The position numbers were made by a program, and so were the translations under genes. The notes beneath the pieces are model-generated. The model worked only from the letters and a program-made list of their open reading frames with translations, did no database searches and was not told the DNA's origin. A DNA stretch of 64,000 bases from Labrys okinawensis (GTDB lineage: Bacteria > Pseudomonadota > Alphaproteobacteria > Rhizobiales > Labraceae), in the NCBI RefSeq assembly GCF_002982075.1, contig NZ_PUEJ01000010.1, positions 124,001 through 188,000 on the forward strand, in the 5' to 3' direction. Each line of letters starts with the position of its first letter. Positions within the stretch are counted from its first letter, which is position 1. Below, piece by piece: positions 1-8,569 of the stretch.

Positions 1-539
1 GGACCGTTGTAGAGACGCTTGGGCTCGAAGAACAATACGGGGTCGTCATCCTCGACCGCGCTGATCAGGAGGCCCTTGGCGTCATAGGGGTTGGAGGGGA
101 TCACCGTCTTGATGCCGCAGACGTGGCTGAACAGGCCTTCCGGGCTCTGGCTATGGGTCTGCCCCCCGAAAATGCCGCCGCCATAGGGCGAGCGGATGGT
201 GATCGGCGAGGTGAACTCTCCACCCGAGCGATAGCGCAGGCGCGCCGCTTCCGAGACGATCTGGTCGAAGCCGGGATAGATGTAATCGGCGAACTGGCAC
301 TCGACGATCGGCCGGAGACCATAGGCCCCCATGCCGATGGCGATGGCGATCAGGCCGCCTTCGGCGATCGGGGCATCGAAGACGCGCTGGGAACTGTAGC
401 GCTGCTGCAAACCGTCGGTGCAGCGGAACACGCCACCGAAGAAGCCGACATCCTCGCCGAAAACCAGCACGTTGGGATCGTTCTTGAGCAGGACGTCCAT
501 GGCCGAGTTGAGGGCCTGCACCATGTTCATGGCGGGCAT
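1..539 (-). CDS. bkdA2: Branched-chain 2-oxoacid dehydrogenase E1 beta subunit (3' end beyond window)
   Basis: Beta subunit of the thiamine-dependent E1 component, which decarboxylates the 2-oxoacids of leucine, isoleucine and valine. The N-terminal 179 or so residues are visible, from MPAMNMVQALNSAM through a transketolase-type pyrimidine-binding domain (VFGEDVGFFGGVFRCTDGL, SPYGGGIFGG, SHSPEG-like region). The start ATG overlaps the E1 alpha stop as TGATG, so translation is probably coupled. It is the last visible gene of the leucine operon, and the rest of the gene lies left of the window. The E2 (bkdB) and E3 genes would be expected there; that is inference. E1 beta subunits for pyruvate and acetoin are close relatives, but the operon context points to branched-chain oxoacids. 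Confidence 0.9.
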   Translation of the reverse strand, partial: MPAMNMVQALNSAMDVLLKNDPNVLVFGEDVGFFGGVFRCTDGLQQRYSSQRVFDAPIAEGGLIAIAIGMGAYGLRPIVECQFADYIYPGFDQIVSEAARLRYRSGGEFTSPITIRSPYGGGIFGGQTHSQSPEGLFSHVCGIKTVIPSNPYDAKGLLISAVEDDDPVLFFEPKRLYNG

Positions 540-1813
540 CATTCACCCTCCTTCTTATTGGCGGCTTCCCTGGTGGCCTCGAAGCGGGTGAGTTCGGCCA
601 GTTGCTCCTTGAGATGCCAGGGCATCTCCTTGAACACATCCTCGAACATGGTCTCGTTGCCGTGATGCGGCCCGTCGCTGAGAATACCATGGCGCTGGGC
701 CTCGATATTGGCGGCCTTGACCTCGGCCTGCAATTCCTTGGCCTGCGTCTGATGCCGCTCTTCGCTCCATTCGCCCACGCGGATGAGATGGCGCTTCAGG
801 CGCTCTACCGGATCGCCGAAGGGCCAGTACTTCTCCTCATCGCCGGGGCGATAGCGGCCAGGGTCGTCGCTGGTGGAATGGGCGGCGACGCGGTAGGTGA
901 AGAGCTCGATCAGGGTCGGGCCATGATTGGAACGCGCCCGCTCGGCAGCCCAGCGCGTCACGGCATACACGGCGAGCAGATCGTTGCCATCGACCCTGAT
1001 GCCCGGCATGCCGAAACCGATGGCGCGCGAGGCGAAGGTTGCCTCCTCGCCCCCGGCAACGCCCTGGCTGGATGAGATCGCCCATTGATTGTTGACGAGA
1101 TTGATCAGCACCGGCGCGTGATAGACGGAGGCGAACACCATGCCGTGGTGGAAATCGCCTTCGGCCGAGGAGCCATCGCCGATCCAGGCCGCGGCAATGC
1201 GCCGGTCGCGCTTATAGGCAGAGGCCATGGCCCAGCCGACGGCCTGCGGCACCTGGGTGGCGAGATTGCCGGAGATGGAGAAGAAGCCGGCGTCCTTGGC
1301 CGAATAAAGCACCGGCAATTGCCGCCCCTTCAGCCGGTCCTGTGCGTTTGAATAGATCTGGGACATCATATCGATCAGCGGCCAGCCGCGTGCGACCAGG
1401 AGGCCCTGCTGGCGATAGGTCGGGAAGCACATGTCGCCGGCTTCCAAGGCCAGCGCCTGGCCCACCGCCACCGCCTCCTCGCCCGTGCATTTCATGTAGA
1501 AGGAGGTCTTGCCCTGGCGCTGGGCCTTGAACATCTGGTCATCGAAATAGCGCGTCAGCATCATGGCGCGCAGGGCCTTGCGCAAGGTGTCGGCATCGAG
1601 CTTGGGGTCCCAGGGGCCGACCGCCCTGCCCTCATCGTCGAGCACCCTCACGAGACCGAAGGCCAGGTCGCGCGTCTCGGAGGCGACGGCAGTCACCGGC
1701 GGCCGTTGGGCTTCGCCGGCCCCAGGCAGTTTGAGATAGCTGAAATCGGGCGTGTCGCCCGGCCGGAAGCGGGCTTCCGGAATGTGCAGGCTGAGCGTGG
1801 TCTTCTTGGTCAT
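539..1813 (-). CDS. bkdA1: Branched-chain 2-oxoacid dehydrogenase E1 alpha subunit
   Basis: Thiamine-diphosphate-binding alpha subunit (424 aa) of the branched-chain 2-oxoacid dehydrogenase, which forms isovaleryl-CoA from 4-methyl-2-oxopentanoate together with E1 beta and E2. The ThDP motif runs from GDGSSAEGD (residues 213-220) to NN (241-242), and the phosphorylation-loop-like region HSTSDDPGRYRP is present. Length is close to Pseudomonas BkdA1 (about 410). An upstream in-frame ATG at 1894 would add 27 residues of poor quality, so the start MTKKTTLSL at 1813, preceded by a GGGAG-like site, is preferred. It lies 83 bp after ivd and overlaps E1 beta. Confidence 0.93.
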   Translation of the reverse strand: MTKKTTLSLHIPEARFRPGDTPDFSYLKLPGAGEAQRPPVTAVASETRDLAFGLVRVLDDEGRAVGPWDPKLDADTLRKALRAMMLTRYFDDQMFKAQRQGKTSFYMKCTGEEAVAVGQALALEAGDMCFPTYRQQGLLVARGWPLIDMMSQIYSNAQDRLKGRQLPVLYSAKDAGFFSISGNLATQVPQAVGWAMASAYKRDRRIAAAWIGDGSSAEGDFHHGMVFASVYHAPVLINLVNNQWAISSSQGVAGGEEATFASRAIGFGMPGIRVDGNDLLAVYAVTRWAAERARSNHGPTLIELFTYRVAAHSTSDDPGRYRPGDEEKYWPFGDPVERLKRHLIRVGEWSEERHQTQAKELQAEVKAANIEAQRHGILSDGPHHGNETMFEDVFKEMPWHLKEQLAELTRFEATREAANKKEGE

Positions 1814-1896
1814 CGAACGGGCGCTCCCAGGACGTGATAATGTCCGGCTGGCATGAGAATGCGTCTGGTCGTGTCGTTTCGGCGTGTCCTGCAATG

Positions 1897-3060
1897 TCAG
1901 CTCGTCTCGCGGAAGATCTCGCGGCCGATCAGCATGCGCCGGATCTCCGAGGTGCCGGCGCCGATCTCATAGAGCTTGGCGTCGCGCAGCAGGCGTCCGG
2001 CCGGGAAATCGTTGATGTAGCCGTTGCCGCCCAAGGCCTGGATGGCCTCGAGCGCAACCTTCGTGGCGTTCTCGGCCGCATAGAGGATGCAGCCGGCGGC
2101 ATCCTTGCGGGCGACCTCGCCGCGGTCGCAGGCCGAGGCAACGGCGTAGGTATAGGCCCGCGAGGCATTGGTGATCGTATAGATGTCGGCGAGCTTGCCC
2201 TGCATCAGCTGGAACGTGCCGATCGCCTCGCCGAACTGCTTGCGCTCATGCACATAGGGCACCACCAGATCGAGCGCCGCCGCCATCAGCCCGAGCGGAC
2301 CGCCCGCCAGCACCACGCGCTCGAAATCGAGTCCGGACATCAGGATACGCACGCCGTCGCCGGCCTTGCCGAGCAGATTGGCGGCAGGCACAAAGCAATC
2401 CTCGAACACCAGTTCGCAGGTGCTGGAGCCGCGCATGCCGAGCTTGTCGAGCTTGGGCGAGGTGCGAAAGCCGGCAAAACCACGTTCGACGATGAAGGTG
2501 GAAATGCCCTTCGGCCCGGCGGCGGGGTCCGTCTTGGCATAGACCACCAGCACATCGGCATCGGGCCCGTTGGTGATCCACATCTTGGTGCCGTTGAGGA
2601 CATAGCCGCCGTCGCGGGCTTCGGCTCGAAGTGCCATCGACACCACGTCCGAGCCGGATCCGGCCTCCGACATGGCGAGCGAGCCGACATGCTCGCCCGA
2701 GATCAGCCTGGGCAAATAACGCTGCTTCTGCTCGGGGGTGGCATGGCGGGTGAGCTGGTTGACGCAGAGATTGGAATGAGCGCCGTAGGAGAGGCCGACA
2801 GCACCGGACGCCCGGCTGATTTCCTCCATCGCGACGCAATGAGCGAGATAACCCATGCCCGAGCCGCCATACTCCGGCTCGGCGGTGATGCCGAGCAGGC
2901 CGAGGGCGCCCAGCTCGGGCCACAGGTCACGCGGAAAGGCATTGTCGCGATCGATGGCGGCGGCGCGCGGCGCGATCTTTTCCGCTGCGAAACGCTGCAC
3001 CATGCGGCGCAATTCCTCGATATCCTCACCGAGGTTGAAGTTCAGGCCGCCGTCATACAT
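1897..3060 (-). CDS. ivd: Isovaleryl-CoA dehydrogenase
   Basis: FAD enzyme (387 aa) that oxidises isovaleryl-CoA to 3-methylcrotonyl-CoA, the step after the branched-chain oxoacid dehydrogenase. Acyl-CoA dehydrogenase features are clear: MSEAGSGSD near 130-138, WITNG near 161, and a C-terminal FAD/substrate domain. Two traits separate it from other acyl-CoA dehydrogenases. The catalytic glutamate is in the helix SGLDFERVVLAGGPLG (E247), and the usual catalytic-Glu region near the C-terminus instead reads YEIGAGTSEIRR. The ATG at 3060 has a GGGAGAA site about 8 nt upstream. It sits 24 bp after hmgL in the operon. Confidence 0.96.
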   Translation of the reverse strand: MYDGGLNFNLGEDIEELRRMVQRFAAEKIAPRAAAIDRDNAFPRDLWPELGALGLLGITAEPEYGGSGMGYLAHCVAMEEISRASGAVGLSYGAHSNLCVNQLTRHATPEQKQRYLPRLISGEHVGSLAMSEAGSGSDVVSMALRAEARDGGYVLNGTKMWITNGPDADVLVVYAKTDPAAGPKGISTFIVERGFAGFRTSPKLDKLGMRGSSTCELVFEDCFVPAANLLGKAGDGVRILMSGLDFERVVLAGGPLGLMAAALDLVVPYVHERKQFGEAIGTFQLMQGKLADIYTITNASRAYTYAVASACDRGEVARKDAAGCILYAAENATKVALEAIQALGGNGYINDFPAGRLLRDAKLYEIGAGTSEIRRMLIGREIFRETS

Positions 3061-3084
3061 GAGCGTTCTCCCTGATATTTCGCA

Positions 3085-4074
3085 TTATTTTATCTTGGCC
3101 GCCAAGGCCTGGCCCGTGCGTGAGCGCGGGGCTGCTCCCAGCGCCGCGCAGACAGTCCTGCCCACCGCCGCAACCCTGTCGAGATCCACTCCGGTTTCGA
3201 CGCCGAGGCCCTCGAGCATGTAAACGAGATCCTCGGTCGCCAGGTTTCCGCTCGCTCCCGGCGCATAGGGGCAGCCACCAAGGCCGGCGACGGAGGAATC
3301 CACCACGGTAACGCCGAGTTCCAGGCAGGCCAGGACATTGGCGAGCGCCTGGCCATAGGTGTCGTGGAAATGCACGGCAACGCGCTGCATGCCGATCTCG
3401 CTGGCCACCGCCGCCGTCATCGCGCGCGCCGCATCGGGCGTTCCCACACCGATGGTGTCGCCCAGAGAGATCTCCTGGCAGCCCATCGAGGCCAGCGCCG
3501 TCGCCACGGAAACCGCGGCGGAGACGGGCACATGTCCCTCATAGGGACAGCCGAGCACGCAGCTCACATATCCCCTGACCTTCAATCCCGCCGCCAGAGC
3601 CCCGGCCACGATCGGCCTGTATTCGGCAAGGCTCTCCTCGATGCCGCGATTGATGTTGCGGCGGCTGAAGCTCTCGGAGGCGGCGGCAAACACGGCGATA
3701 TGCCTGGCCTTCGCTGCCAGCGCATCGGCGAAGCCGCGGGCATTGGGCACCAGCACAGGCAAGTTGATCGGGTTCGGAGGGTCGATCTCCAGATCGCCCC
3801 CCTGTGTACCGTCGCTGGTCGACCTGGAGATCGACTCTCCGGAAAATGACGGCCGGGTCAAGCCGGACAGCCCGGCCAGCACTTCGGCGGTCCCAGCCAT
3901 CTGCGGCAGATTCCTCGGCGAGACGAAGCTGCCGGCCTCCACCGTCCGCAGCCCGGCCGCGGCCAGGTCGCGGATCATGGCGATCCGGGTCTCGACGGGC
4001 AACACCCTGCTTTCGTTCTGGAGGCCGTCGCGGGGCCCGACCTCGAATATCTCGACGCGACCTGCCCGGCTCAT
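3085..4074 (-). CDS. mvaB: Hydroxymethylglutaryl-CoA lyase with an in-frame palindromic insert
   Basis: TIM-barrel lyase (329 aa) that cleaves HMG-CoA to acetoacetate and acetyl-CoA, the last step of leucine breakdown. The N-terminal VGPRDGLQNE, the metal-site HFHDTYGQALAN and the active-site loop GLGGCPYAPGASGN (catalytic Cys) are intact. The protein is about 30 residues longer than usual because of extra sequence at residues 70-104, between AEVLAGL and LPVLVPNARGF. This stretch is rich in Ser, Asp and Pro (SISRSTSDGTQGGDLEIDPP) and is encoded by an imperfect inverted repeat at 3776-3840. The frame is kept and all catalytic motifs remain, so the enzyme is probably active. Its ATG overlaps the mccA stop as ATGA. 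Confidence 0.95.
   Translation of the reverse strand: MSRAGRVEIFEVGPRDGLQNESRVLPVETRIAMIRDLAAAGLRTVEAGSFVSPRNLPQMAGTAEVLAGLSGLTRPSFSGESISRSTSDGTQGGDLEIDPPNPINLPVLVPNARGFADALAAKARHIAVFAAASESFSRRNINRGIEESLAEYRPIVAGALAAGLKVRGYVSCVLGCPYEGHVPVSAAVSVATALASMGCQEISLGDTIGVGTPDAARAMTAAVASEIGMQRVAVHFHDTYGQALANVLACLELGVTVVDSSVAGLGGCPYAPGASGNLATEDLVYMLEGLGVETGVDLDRVAAVGRTVCAALGAAPRSRTGQALAAKIK
3763..3867. repeat. Palindromic element inside the HMG-CoA lyase gene
   Basis: The left arm at 3776-3799 and the right arm at 3817-3840 are inverted copies matching at 21 of 24 positions, separated by 17 nt. Each arm contains a smaller palindrome with core CGATCTCCAGATCG or its relative. The same core builds the perfect intergenic inverted repeat at 58633-58712. 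The boundaries 3763-3867 mark the coding stretch with no counterpart in ordinary HMG-CoA lyases, judged from my memory of the family. I infer an in-frame insertion of a dispersed palindrome. Confidence 0.7.
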
Positions 4075-6083
4075 GGCGCGACCTCCAGCACCACCAGTTC
4101 GGCCCCGGCAGCGACCTGATCGCCGATGGCGACATCGACCATCTTGACCACACCCGCGCGTGGCGCCGAGACCGTATGCTCCATCTTCATGGCTTCGATC
4201 ACCACCAGGGCCTGCCCCTTCTCGACCGCCTCTCCAGCGACGGCGCTCACAGACAGAACGAGGCCGGGCATCGGCGACAGGATCCGGCCGCCGCCTTCAC
4301 TTTCGACACCACGCGGCTTGCGGGGATCGCGCAGCCCGAAACCATAGGAGCGGCCGTCGACGAACAGCGTCAATGTCTCTCCAGACCGGATGGCGCGGGC
4401 ACTGAGAACGGCCTCGCCCACCCGCAGCCTCGCCGTGCCATCCGCAGCGACCGCGCCGCTCACGCTCACCAGCCGATCGGCCAGCTGCAGCTCATATCCC
4501 CCTGCCCGCCAGGACACGTCGGCTCGGATGAGCGTATCGCCCCAGGCGAGTTCCACCGCGCGCCGCGCGGCCCCCGACAGGCGCCAGCCGCTGCTGTCGC
4601 CCCATGGCGAGTGAGGATCGGCGGGATCGCGGCGATCAGCCTCGTTCTCCACGCCCCGCAGGGCGAAGAAGGCGGCAGCAGCGATCACGTCGTCGGAGGG
4701 ATGGGGCGCGGGCGCCAGCAATTCGGCCTGGTGGCGTTCGATGAAACGGGTATCGACGCCGCCTTCCGCAAAAGCCGGATGGCGAATGATGGCGGCGAGG
4801 AAATCCCTGTTGGTATGGGGGCCGACTACCTCGACGGCATCGAGCCCGGACCCGAGCCGGGCGATGGCTTCGGGCCGGTCGACACCCATGGCGATCACCT
4901 TGGCCAACAGGGAATCGTAATGCATAGAAATGGTGTCGCCGCCGCGAAAGCCACTGTCGACGCGGATACCGGAAAGACGATCGGGAAGAGCGAGATGCTC
5001 GATCCTGCCGATGCTCGGCAGGAAGCCACCGGCGGGATCCTCGGCGCACAGGCGCGCCTCCAGCGCATGTCCGGTGCAGACGATCGCCTCCTGCCCCAGC
5101 GGCAGCGGCGCCCCTCCCGCCACACGCAACTGCCAGGACACGAGGTCGAGGCCGGTGACCGCCTCCGTCACCGGATGCTCGACCTGCAGCCTCGTATTCA
5201 TCTCCATGAAGTAGAAATGGTCGTCGGCAACCAGGAACTCAACGGTGCCGGCGCCGACATAATCGACCGATCGCGCGCAGGTGATCGCCGCCTGATGCAG
5301 GCCGGCGCGCAAGGCCGGCGGCAGGTCCGGCGCCGGCGCCTCCTCGATCACCTTCTGGTGCCGACGCTGCACCGAACAATCGCGGTCGAACAGATGCACC
5401 GTGTTGCCGTGGTGGTCGGCGAAGACCTGCACCTCGACATGGCGCGCGCTCTGCAGATAGCGCTCGATCACCATGCGATCGTCACCGAAGGAGGAGCGGG
5501 CCTCACGCTGGGCCGCCTGGAGGGCGGCCGGGAGATCCTCCGCCCTGGCAACCACATGCATGCCCTTGCCGCCCCCGCCCGCCGAAGGCTTGAGCAGGAC
5601 AGGAAAGCCGATCGCCTCCGCTGCCTTGACCAGCGTATCGACGCCCTGGTCCTCTCCCTCATAGCCCGACAGCACCGGTACGCCGGCTGCCGCCATGCGG
5701 GAACGCGCCTGCGCCTTGTCACCCATGGCGAGAATGGTCTCTGCCGACGGACCGACGAAGGTTATGTCAGCCGCCGCGCAGGCCCGCGCAAACTCGGCTT
5801 TCTCGGCGAGGAAGCCATAGCCGGGATGGATCGCGTCTGCCCCGCTCGCCTTGGCGGCGGCAATCAGAGCCTCGATGGACAGATAGCTTTCGCGCGAAGG
5901 CGCCGGGCCGATGCGCAATGCGCGATCGGCGAGGGACACGGCGAGACTGTCGGCATCGGCATCCGAATAGACGGCGACGGTGCGGATACCCATGGCGCGG
6001 GCGGTACGGATGATGCGCACGGCAATCTCGCCGCGATTGGCGATCAGCAGCACGCGAATGGGTCTGGGCTGAGGAGTGATCAT
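4071..6083 (-). CDS. mccA: 3-methylcrotonyl-CoA carboxylase, biotin-containing alpha subunit
   Basis: Biotin carboxylase/carrier subunit (670 aa) of methylcrotonyl-CoA carboxylase, which carboxylates 3-methylcrotonyl-CoA to 3-methylglutaconyl-CoA. The order is a biotin carboxylase domain (LLIANRGEIAVRI at the N-terminus, the ATP-grasp Gly-rich loop SAGGGGKGMHVV, EMNTRLQVEHPVTE), a middle BT-like region, and a C-terminal biotinyl domain with EAMKMEH, where the biotinylated lysine is about K633. The chosen ATG at 6083 overlaps the liuC stop as ATGA. Another in-frame ATG lies 9 bp upstream, and longer upstream extensions read through liuC and are not credible. Propionyl- or acetyl-CoA carboxylase is ruled out by the mccB/liuC/hmgL context. 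Confidence 0.95.
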   Translation of the reverse strand: MITPQPRPIRVLLIANRGEIAVRIIRTARAMGIRTVAVYSDADADSLAVSLADRALRIGPAPSRESYLSIEALIAAAKASGADAIHPGYGFLAEKAEFARACAAADITFVGPSAETILAMGDKAQARSRMAAAGVPVLSGYEGEDQGVDTLVKAAEAIGFPVLLKPSAGGGGKGMHVVARAEDLPAALQAAQREARSSFGDDRMVIERYLQSARHVEVQVFADHHGNTVHLFDRDCSVQRRHQKVIEEAPAPDLPPALRAGLHQAAITCARSVDYVGAGTVEFLVADDHFYFMEMNTRLQVEHPVTEAVTGLDLVSWQLRVAGGAPLPLGQEAIVCTGHALEARLCAEDPAGGFLPSIGRIEHLALPDRLSGIRVDSGFRGGDTISMHYDSLLAKVIAMGVDRPEAIARLGSGLDAVEVVGPHTNRDFLAAIIRHPAFAEGGVDTRFIERHQAELLAPAPHPSDDVIAAAAFFALRGVENEADRRDPADPHSPWGDSSGWRLSGAARRAVELAWGDTLIRADVSWRAGGYELQLADRLVSVSGAVAADGTARLRVGEAVLSARAIRSGETLTLFVDGRSYGFGLRDPRKPRGVESEGGGRILSPMPGLVLSVSAVAGEAVEKGQALVVIEAMKMEHTVSAPRAGVVKMVDVAIGDQVAAGAELVVLEVAP

Positions 6084-6853
6084 GACATCCATCCCGGCTT
6101 GCGCTTGGCGAAGAAGGCGGCGAGCCCCTCGCGCGCCTCGCTCGAGCTGCGGATCGTGGCGATACGCCGGGCGCTTTCCTCGATGCGCTCGGCCGTGATC
6201 GGCCCGGCCATGTCGACCGCCAGTTTCTTGGCGGCAGCGATGGCCTCGGGGCCACCCGCGAGGATGTCCGAGAGACAACGCTGCACCGCCTGGTCCAGGG
6301 TTTCTGGTGCCGCTATTTCATGGATCAGCCCATATCTCAGCGCCTCATCGGCCGAGAAGCGTTCGGCCGTGAGGAAGAGGCGGCGTGCGGCGCGCTGCCC
6401 GATCGCCCTGATCACATAAGGGCTGATCGCGCCGGGGATGAGGCCGAGCCGCACCTCGCTGAGGGAGAAGCGCGCCTGCGGCACGGCGATGGCGATGTCG
6501 CAGCAGGCCACAAGGCCCACGGCCCCGCCGAAGGCGGCCCCCTGCACCCTCACGAGCGTCGGCTTGGGGCAGGTATCGACCACCCGCATCAGTTCGGCAA
6601 GCTGACGGGCATCGGCCAGATTGTCCTCCGGCGAGGCATCCGCGGCGCGGCGCATCCAGGCAAGATCCGCCCCGGCCGAGAAGGCCTTGCCCTCGGCTTG
6701 CAGCAGCACCGCCCGCACAGCGGCGTCGGTGCCCGCTTCGGCAAAGGCCCTGGTCAATTCGGCGATGAGACCTTCGTCGAAGGCATTCAGCACCTCGGGA
6801 CGGTCCAGCGTGAGGACCGCGACCGAACCGTCCCGCTCCACCCGCAAACTCAC
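6080..6853 (-). CDS. liuC: Methylglutaconyl-CoA hydratase (enoyl-CoA hydratase family)
   Basis: Crotonase-fold enzyme (257 aa) expected to hydrate 3-methylglutaconyl-CoA to HMG-CoA. Family features include LTLDRPEVLNAFD, the oxyanion-hole segment KAFSAGADLAWM and the region GAAFGGAVGLVACCDIAIA followed by FSLSEVRLGLIPG. I place the start at the GTG at 6853, which overlaps the mccB stop as GTGA and gives the normal family length. An ATG far upstream would run antisense-like sequence through mccB. Substrate assignment rests on its place between mccB and mccA. Confidence 0.9.
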   Translation of the reverse strand: MSLRVERDGSVAVLTLDRPEVLNAFDEGLIAELTRAFAEAGTDAAVRAVLLQAEGKAFSAGADLAWMRRAADASPEDNLADARQLAELMRVVDTCPKPTLVRVQGAAFGGAVGLVACCDIAIAVPQARFSLSEVRLGLIPGAISPYVIRAIGQRAARRLFLTAERFSADEALRYGLIHEIAAPETLDQAVQRCLSDILAGGPEAIAAAKKLAVDMAGPITAERIEESARRIATIRSSSEAREGLAAFFAKRKPGWMS

Positions 6854-8457
6854 ATCCGGAACACGCCGAAGCGTGTCTCCCTGGCTGGCGCATTGCGCGA
6901 CGCCGATAACGCCAGCGCCAGGACCATGCGCGTTTCCGCGGGATCGATGATGCCGTCGTCCCACAGCCGCGCCGTCGAGTAATAGGGGTTGCCCTGCTCC
7001 TCATATTGAGCCCGGATCGGCGCCTTGAAGGCCTCTTCGGCCTCGGCATCGATTTTGGACTCATCGGTCCCGGCGGCATCCCGGCGCACCTGCGCCAAAA
7101 CATTGGCGGCCTGCTCGCCTCCCATCACGGAGATGCGGGCGTTGGGCCACATCCACAGGAAGCGGGGATCATAGGCACGGCCGCACATGGCATAATTGCC
7201 GGCGCCGAAGCTGTTGCCGATCACCACTGTGAATTTCGGCACGTTCGCCGCCGCCACCGCCGCCACCAGCTTGGCGCCGTCCTTGGCGATGCCGCCCGCT
7301 TCATAGTCCCGGCCGACCATGAAGCCTGTGATGTTCTGGAGGAAGAGCAAGGGAATGCCGCGCTGGCAGGCAAGCTCGATGAAATGAGCGCCCTTCAACG
7401 CCGATTCGGAGAAGAGAATGCCGTTGTTGGCGATGATGCCGATGGGATAACCCCAGATCCGGGCAAAGCCGGTGACCAGCGTATTGCCGAAATCGGCCTT
7501 GAACTCGTCGAACTCGGAACCGTCGACCAGCCGGGCGATGATCTGCCTGACGTCATAGGGCTTGCGCGGATCGGCCGAGACGATGCCATAGATCTCCCTG
7601 GGATCGTAGAGAGGCGGCTTCGGCGCTTCGATGTCACCGGCATCATGTTTGCGGCGATTGAGGTTGACGACGATCTCCCGGGCAATGCCGAGGGCATGAG
7701 CGTCGTTCTCGGCGGCATAATCGGCCACGCCTGAGGTGCGGGTGTGCGTATCGGTGCCGCCCAGCACCTCCGCGCTGACCGTCTCGCCCGTGGCGGCCTT
7801 CACCAGCGGCGGGCCGCCGAGGAATATGGTGGCCTGATTGCGCACCATCACCACCTGATCGGCCATGGCCGGCACATAGGCGCCGCCTGCGGTGGAGCTA
7901 CCCATCACCACCGCGATCTGCGGGATGCCGGCCGCCGACAGGCGAGCCTGGTTGAAGAAAATGCGGCCGAAATGCTCGCGATCCGGAAAGACCTCATCCT
8001 GCTTGGGCAGGAAGGCTCCGCCGGAATCGACCAGATAGACGCAAGGCAGATGGTTTTCGGCGGCGATGGCTTGCGCCCGCAGATGCTTCTTCACCGTCAT
8101 CGGGAAATAGGTGCCGCCCTTCACCGTGGCGTCGTTGGCGACGATCATGCATTCCCGGCCCGAAAGGCGGCCGATGCCGGTGATCAGCCCGGCAGCCGGC
8201 ACCTCGTCGCGATAGAGGCCGAAGGCGGCAAGCTGGGAAAGCTCCAGAAAAGGGGCTCCGGCGTCGAGAAGCAGTTCGATGCGATCACGCGGCAGCAATT
8301 TGCCGCGCTTGAGGTGCTTTTCGCGCGCGGACGCCGAACCGCCGCCACCAGCGCGTTGAATGCGCTCCCTCAGTTCAGCGGTGAGCGCTGCCAGCGCATC
8401 ATGATTGCGCTGAAACGTCTCCGACCGCCGATCGATTGTACTCCCTATGATCGGCAT
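6850..8457 (-). CDS. mccB: 3-methylcrotonyl-CoA carboxylase, carboxyltransferase beta subunit
   Basis: Carboxyltransferase subunit (535 aa, the usual length) that moves CO2 from carboxybiotin on MccA to 3-methylcrotonyl-CoA. It is a two-lobed crotonase-type carboxyltransferase with LLPRDRIELLLDAG near the N-terminus, CVYLVDSGGAFLP, GSSTAGGAYVPAMAD and, in the second lobe, NITGFMVGRDYEAGGIAKDGAKLV and GNSFGAGNYAMCGRAY. It is the first gene of the leucine operon. The ATG at 8457 (MPIIGSTIDRRSETF) is about 55 bp from the TetR operator, so repression would be at this promoter. Confidence 0.96.
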   Translation of the reverse strand: MPIIGSTIDRRSETFQRNHDALAALTAELRERIQRAGGGGSASAREKHLKRGKLLPRDRIELLLDAGAPFLELSQLAAFGLYRDEVPAAGLITGIGRLSGRECMIVANDATVKGGTYFPMTVKKHLRAQAIAAENHLPCVYLVDSGGAFLPKQDEVFPDREHFGRIFFNQARLSAAGIPQIAVVMGSSTAGGAYVPAMADQVVMVRNQATIFLGGPPLVKAATGETVSAEVLGGTDTHTRTSGVADYAAENDAHALGIAREIVVNLNRRKHDAGDIEAPKPPLYDPREIYGIVSADPRKPYDVRQIIARLVDGSEFDEFKADFGNTLVTGFARIWGYPIGIIANNGILFSESALKGAHFIELACQRGIPLLFLQNITGFMVGRDYEAGGIAKDGAKLVAAVAAANVPKFTVVIGNSFGAGNYAMCGRAYDPRFLWMWPNARISVMGGEQAANVLAQVRRDAAGTDESKIDAEAEEAFKAPIRAQYEEQGNPYYSTARLWDDGIIDPAETRMVLALALSASRNAPARETRFGVFRM

Positions 8458-8511
8458 GCAGACCGCCTTGCCTGTTGCAAGCCGCTTGCGATGCGGCCTC
8501 GATTGGATCAT

Positions 8512-8531
8512 AAACGAACGGACGTTTGTTT
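8512..8531. promoter_or_regulatory. Probable TetR operator between mccB and the tetR gene
   Basis: The 20-bp sequence AAACGAACGGACGTTTGTTT is an inverted repeat with 9-bp arms (one mismatch) around a 2-bp centre. It lies midway in the 112-bp divergent space between mccB and the TetR gene, where it could control both directions. This is the normal size and position for a TetR-family operator; binding itself is inferred. Confidence 0.65.
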
Positions 8532-8569
8532 CTATAGTCGGGAGCGGGTTTCTCCGCAAGCGGTTTCAC

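Noticed and set aside
3804..6419. Open frame of 871 codons on the plus strand opposite mccA and liuC
   Set aside because: It is antisense to well-conserved genes, has biased Arg/His/Pro-rich composition and no recognisable domain. High-G+C codon bias produces such frames.
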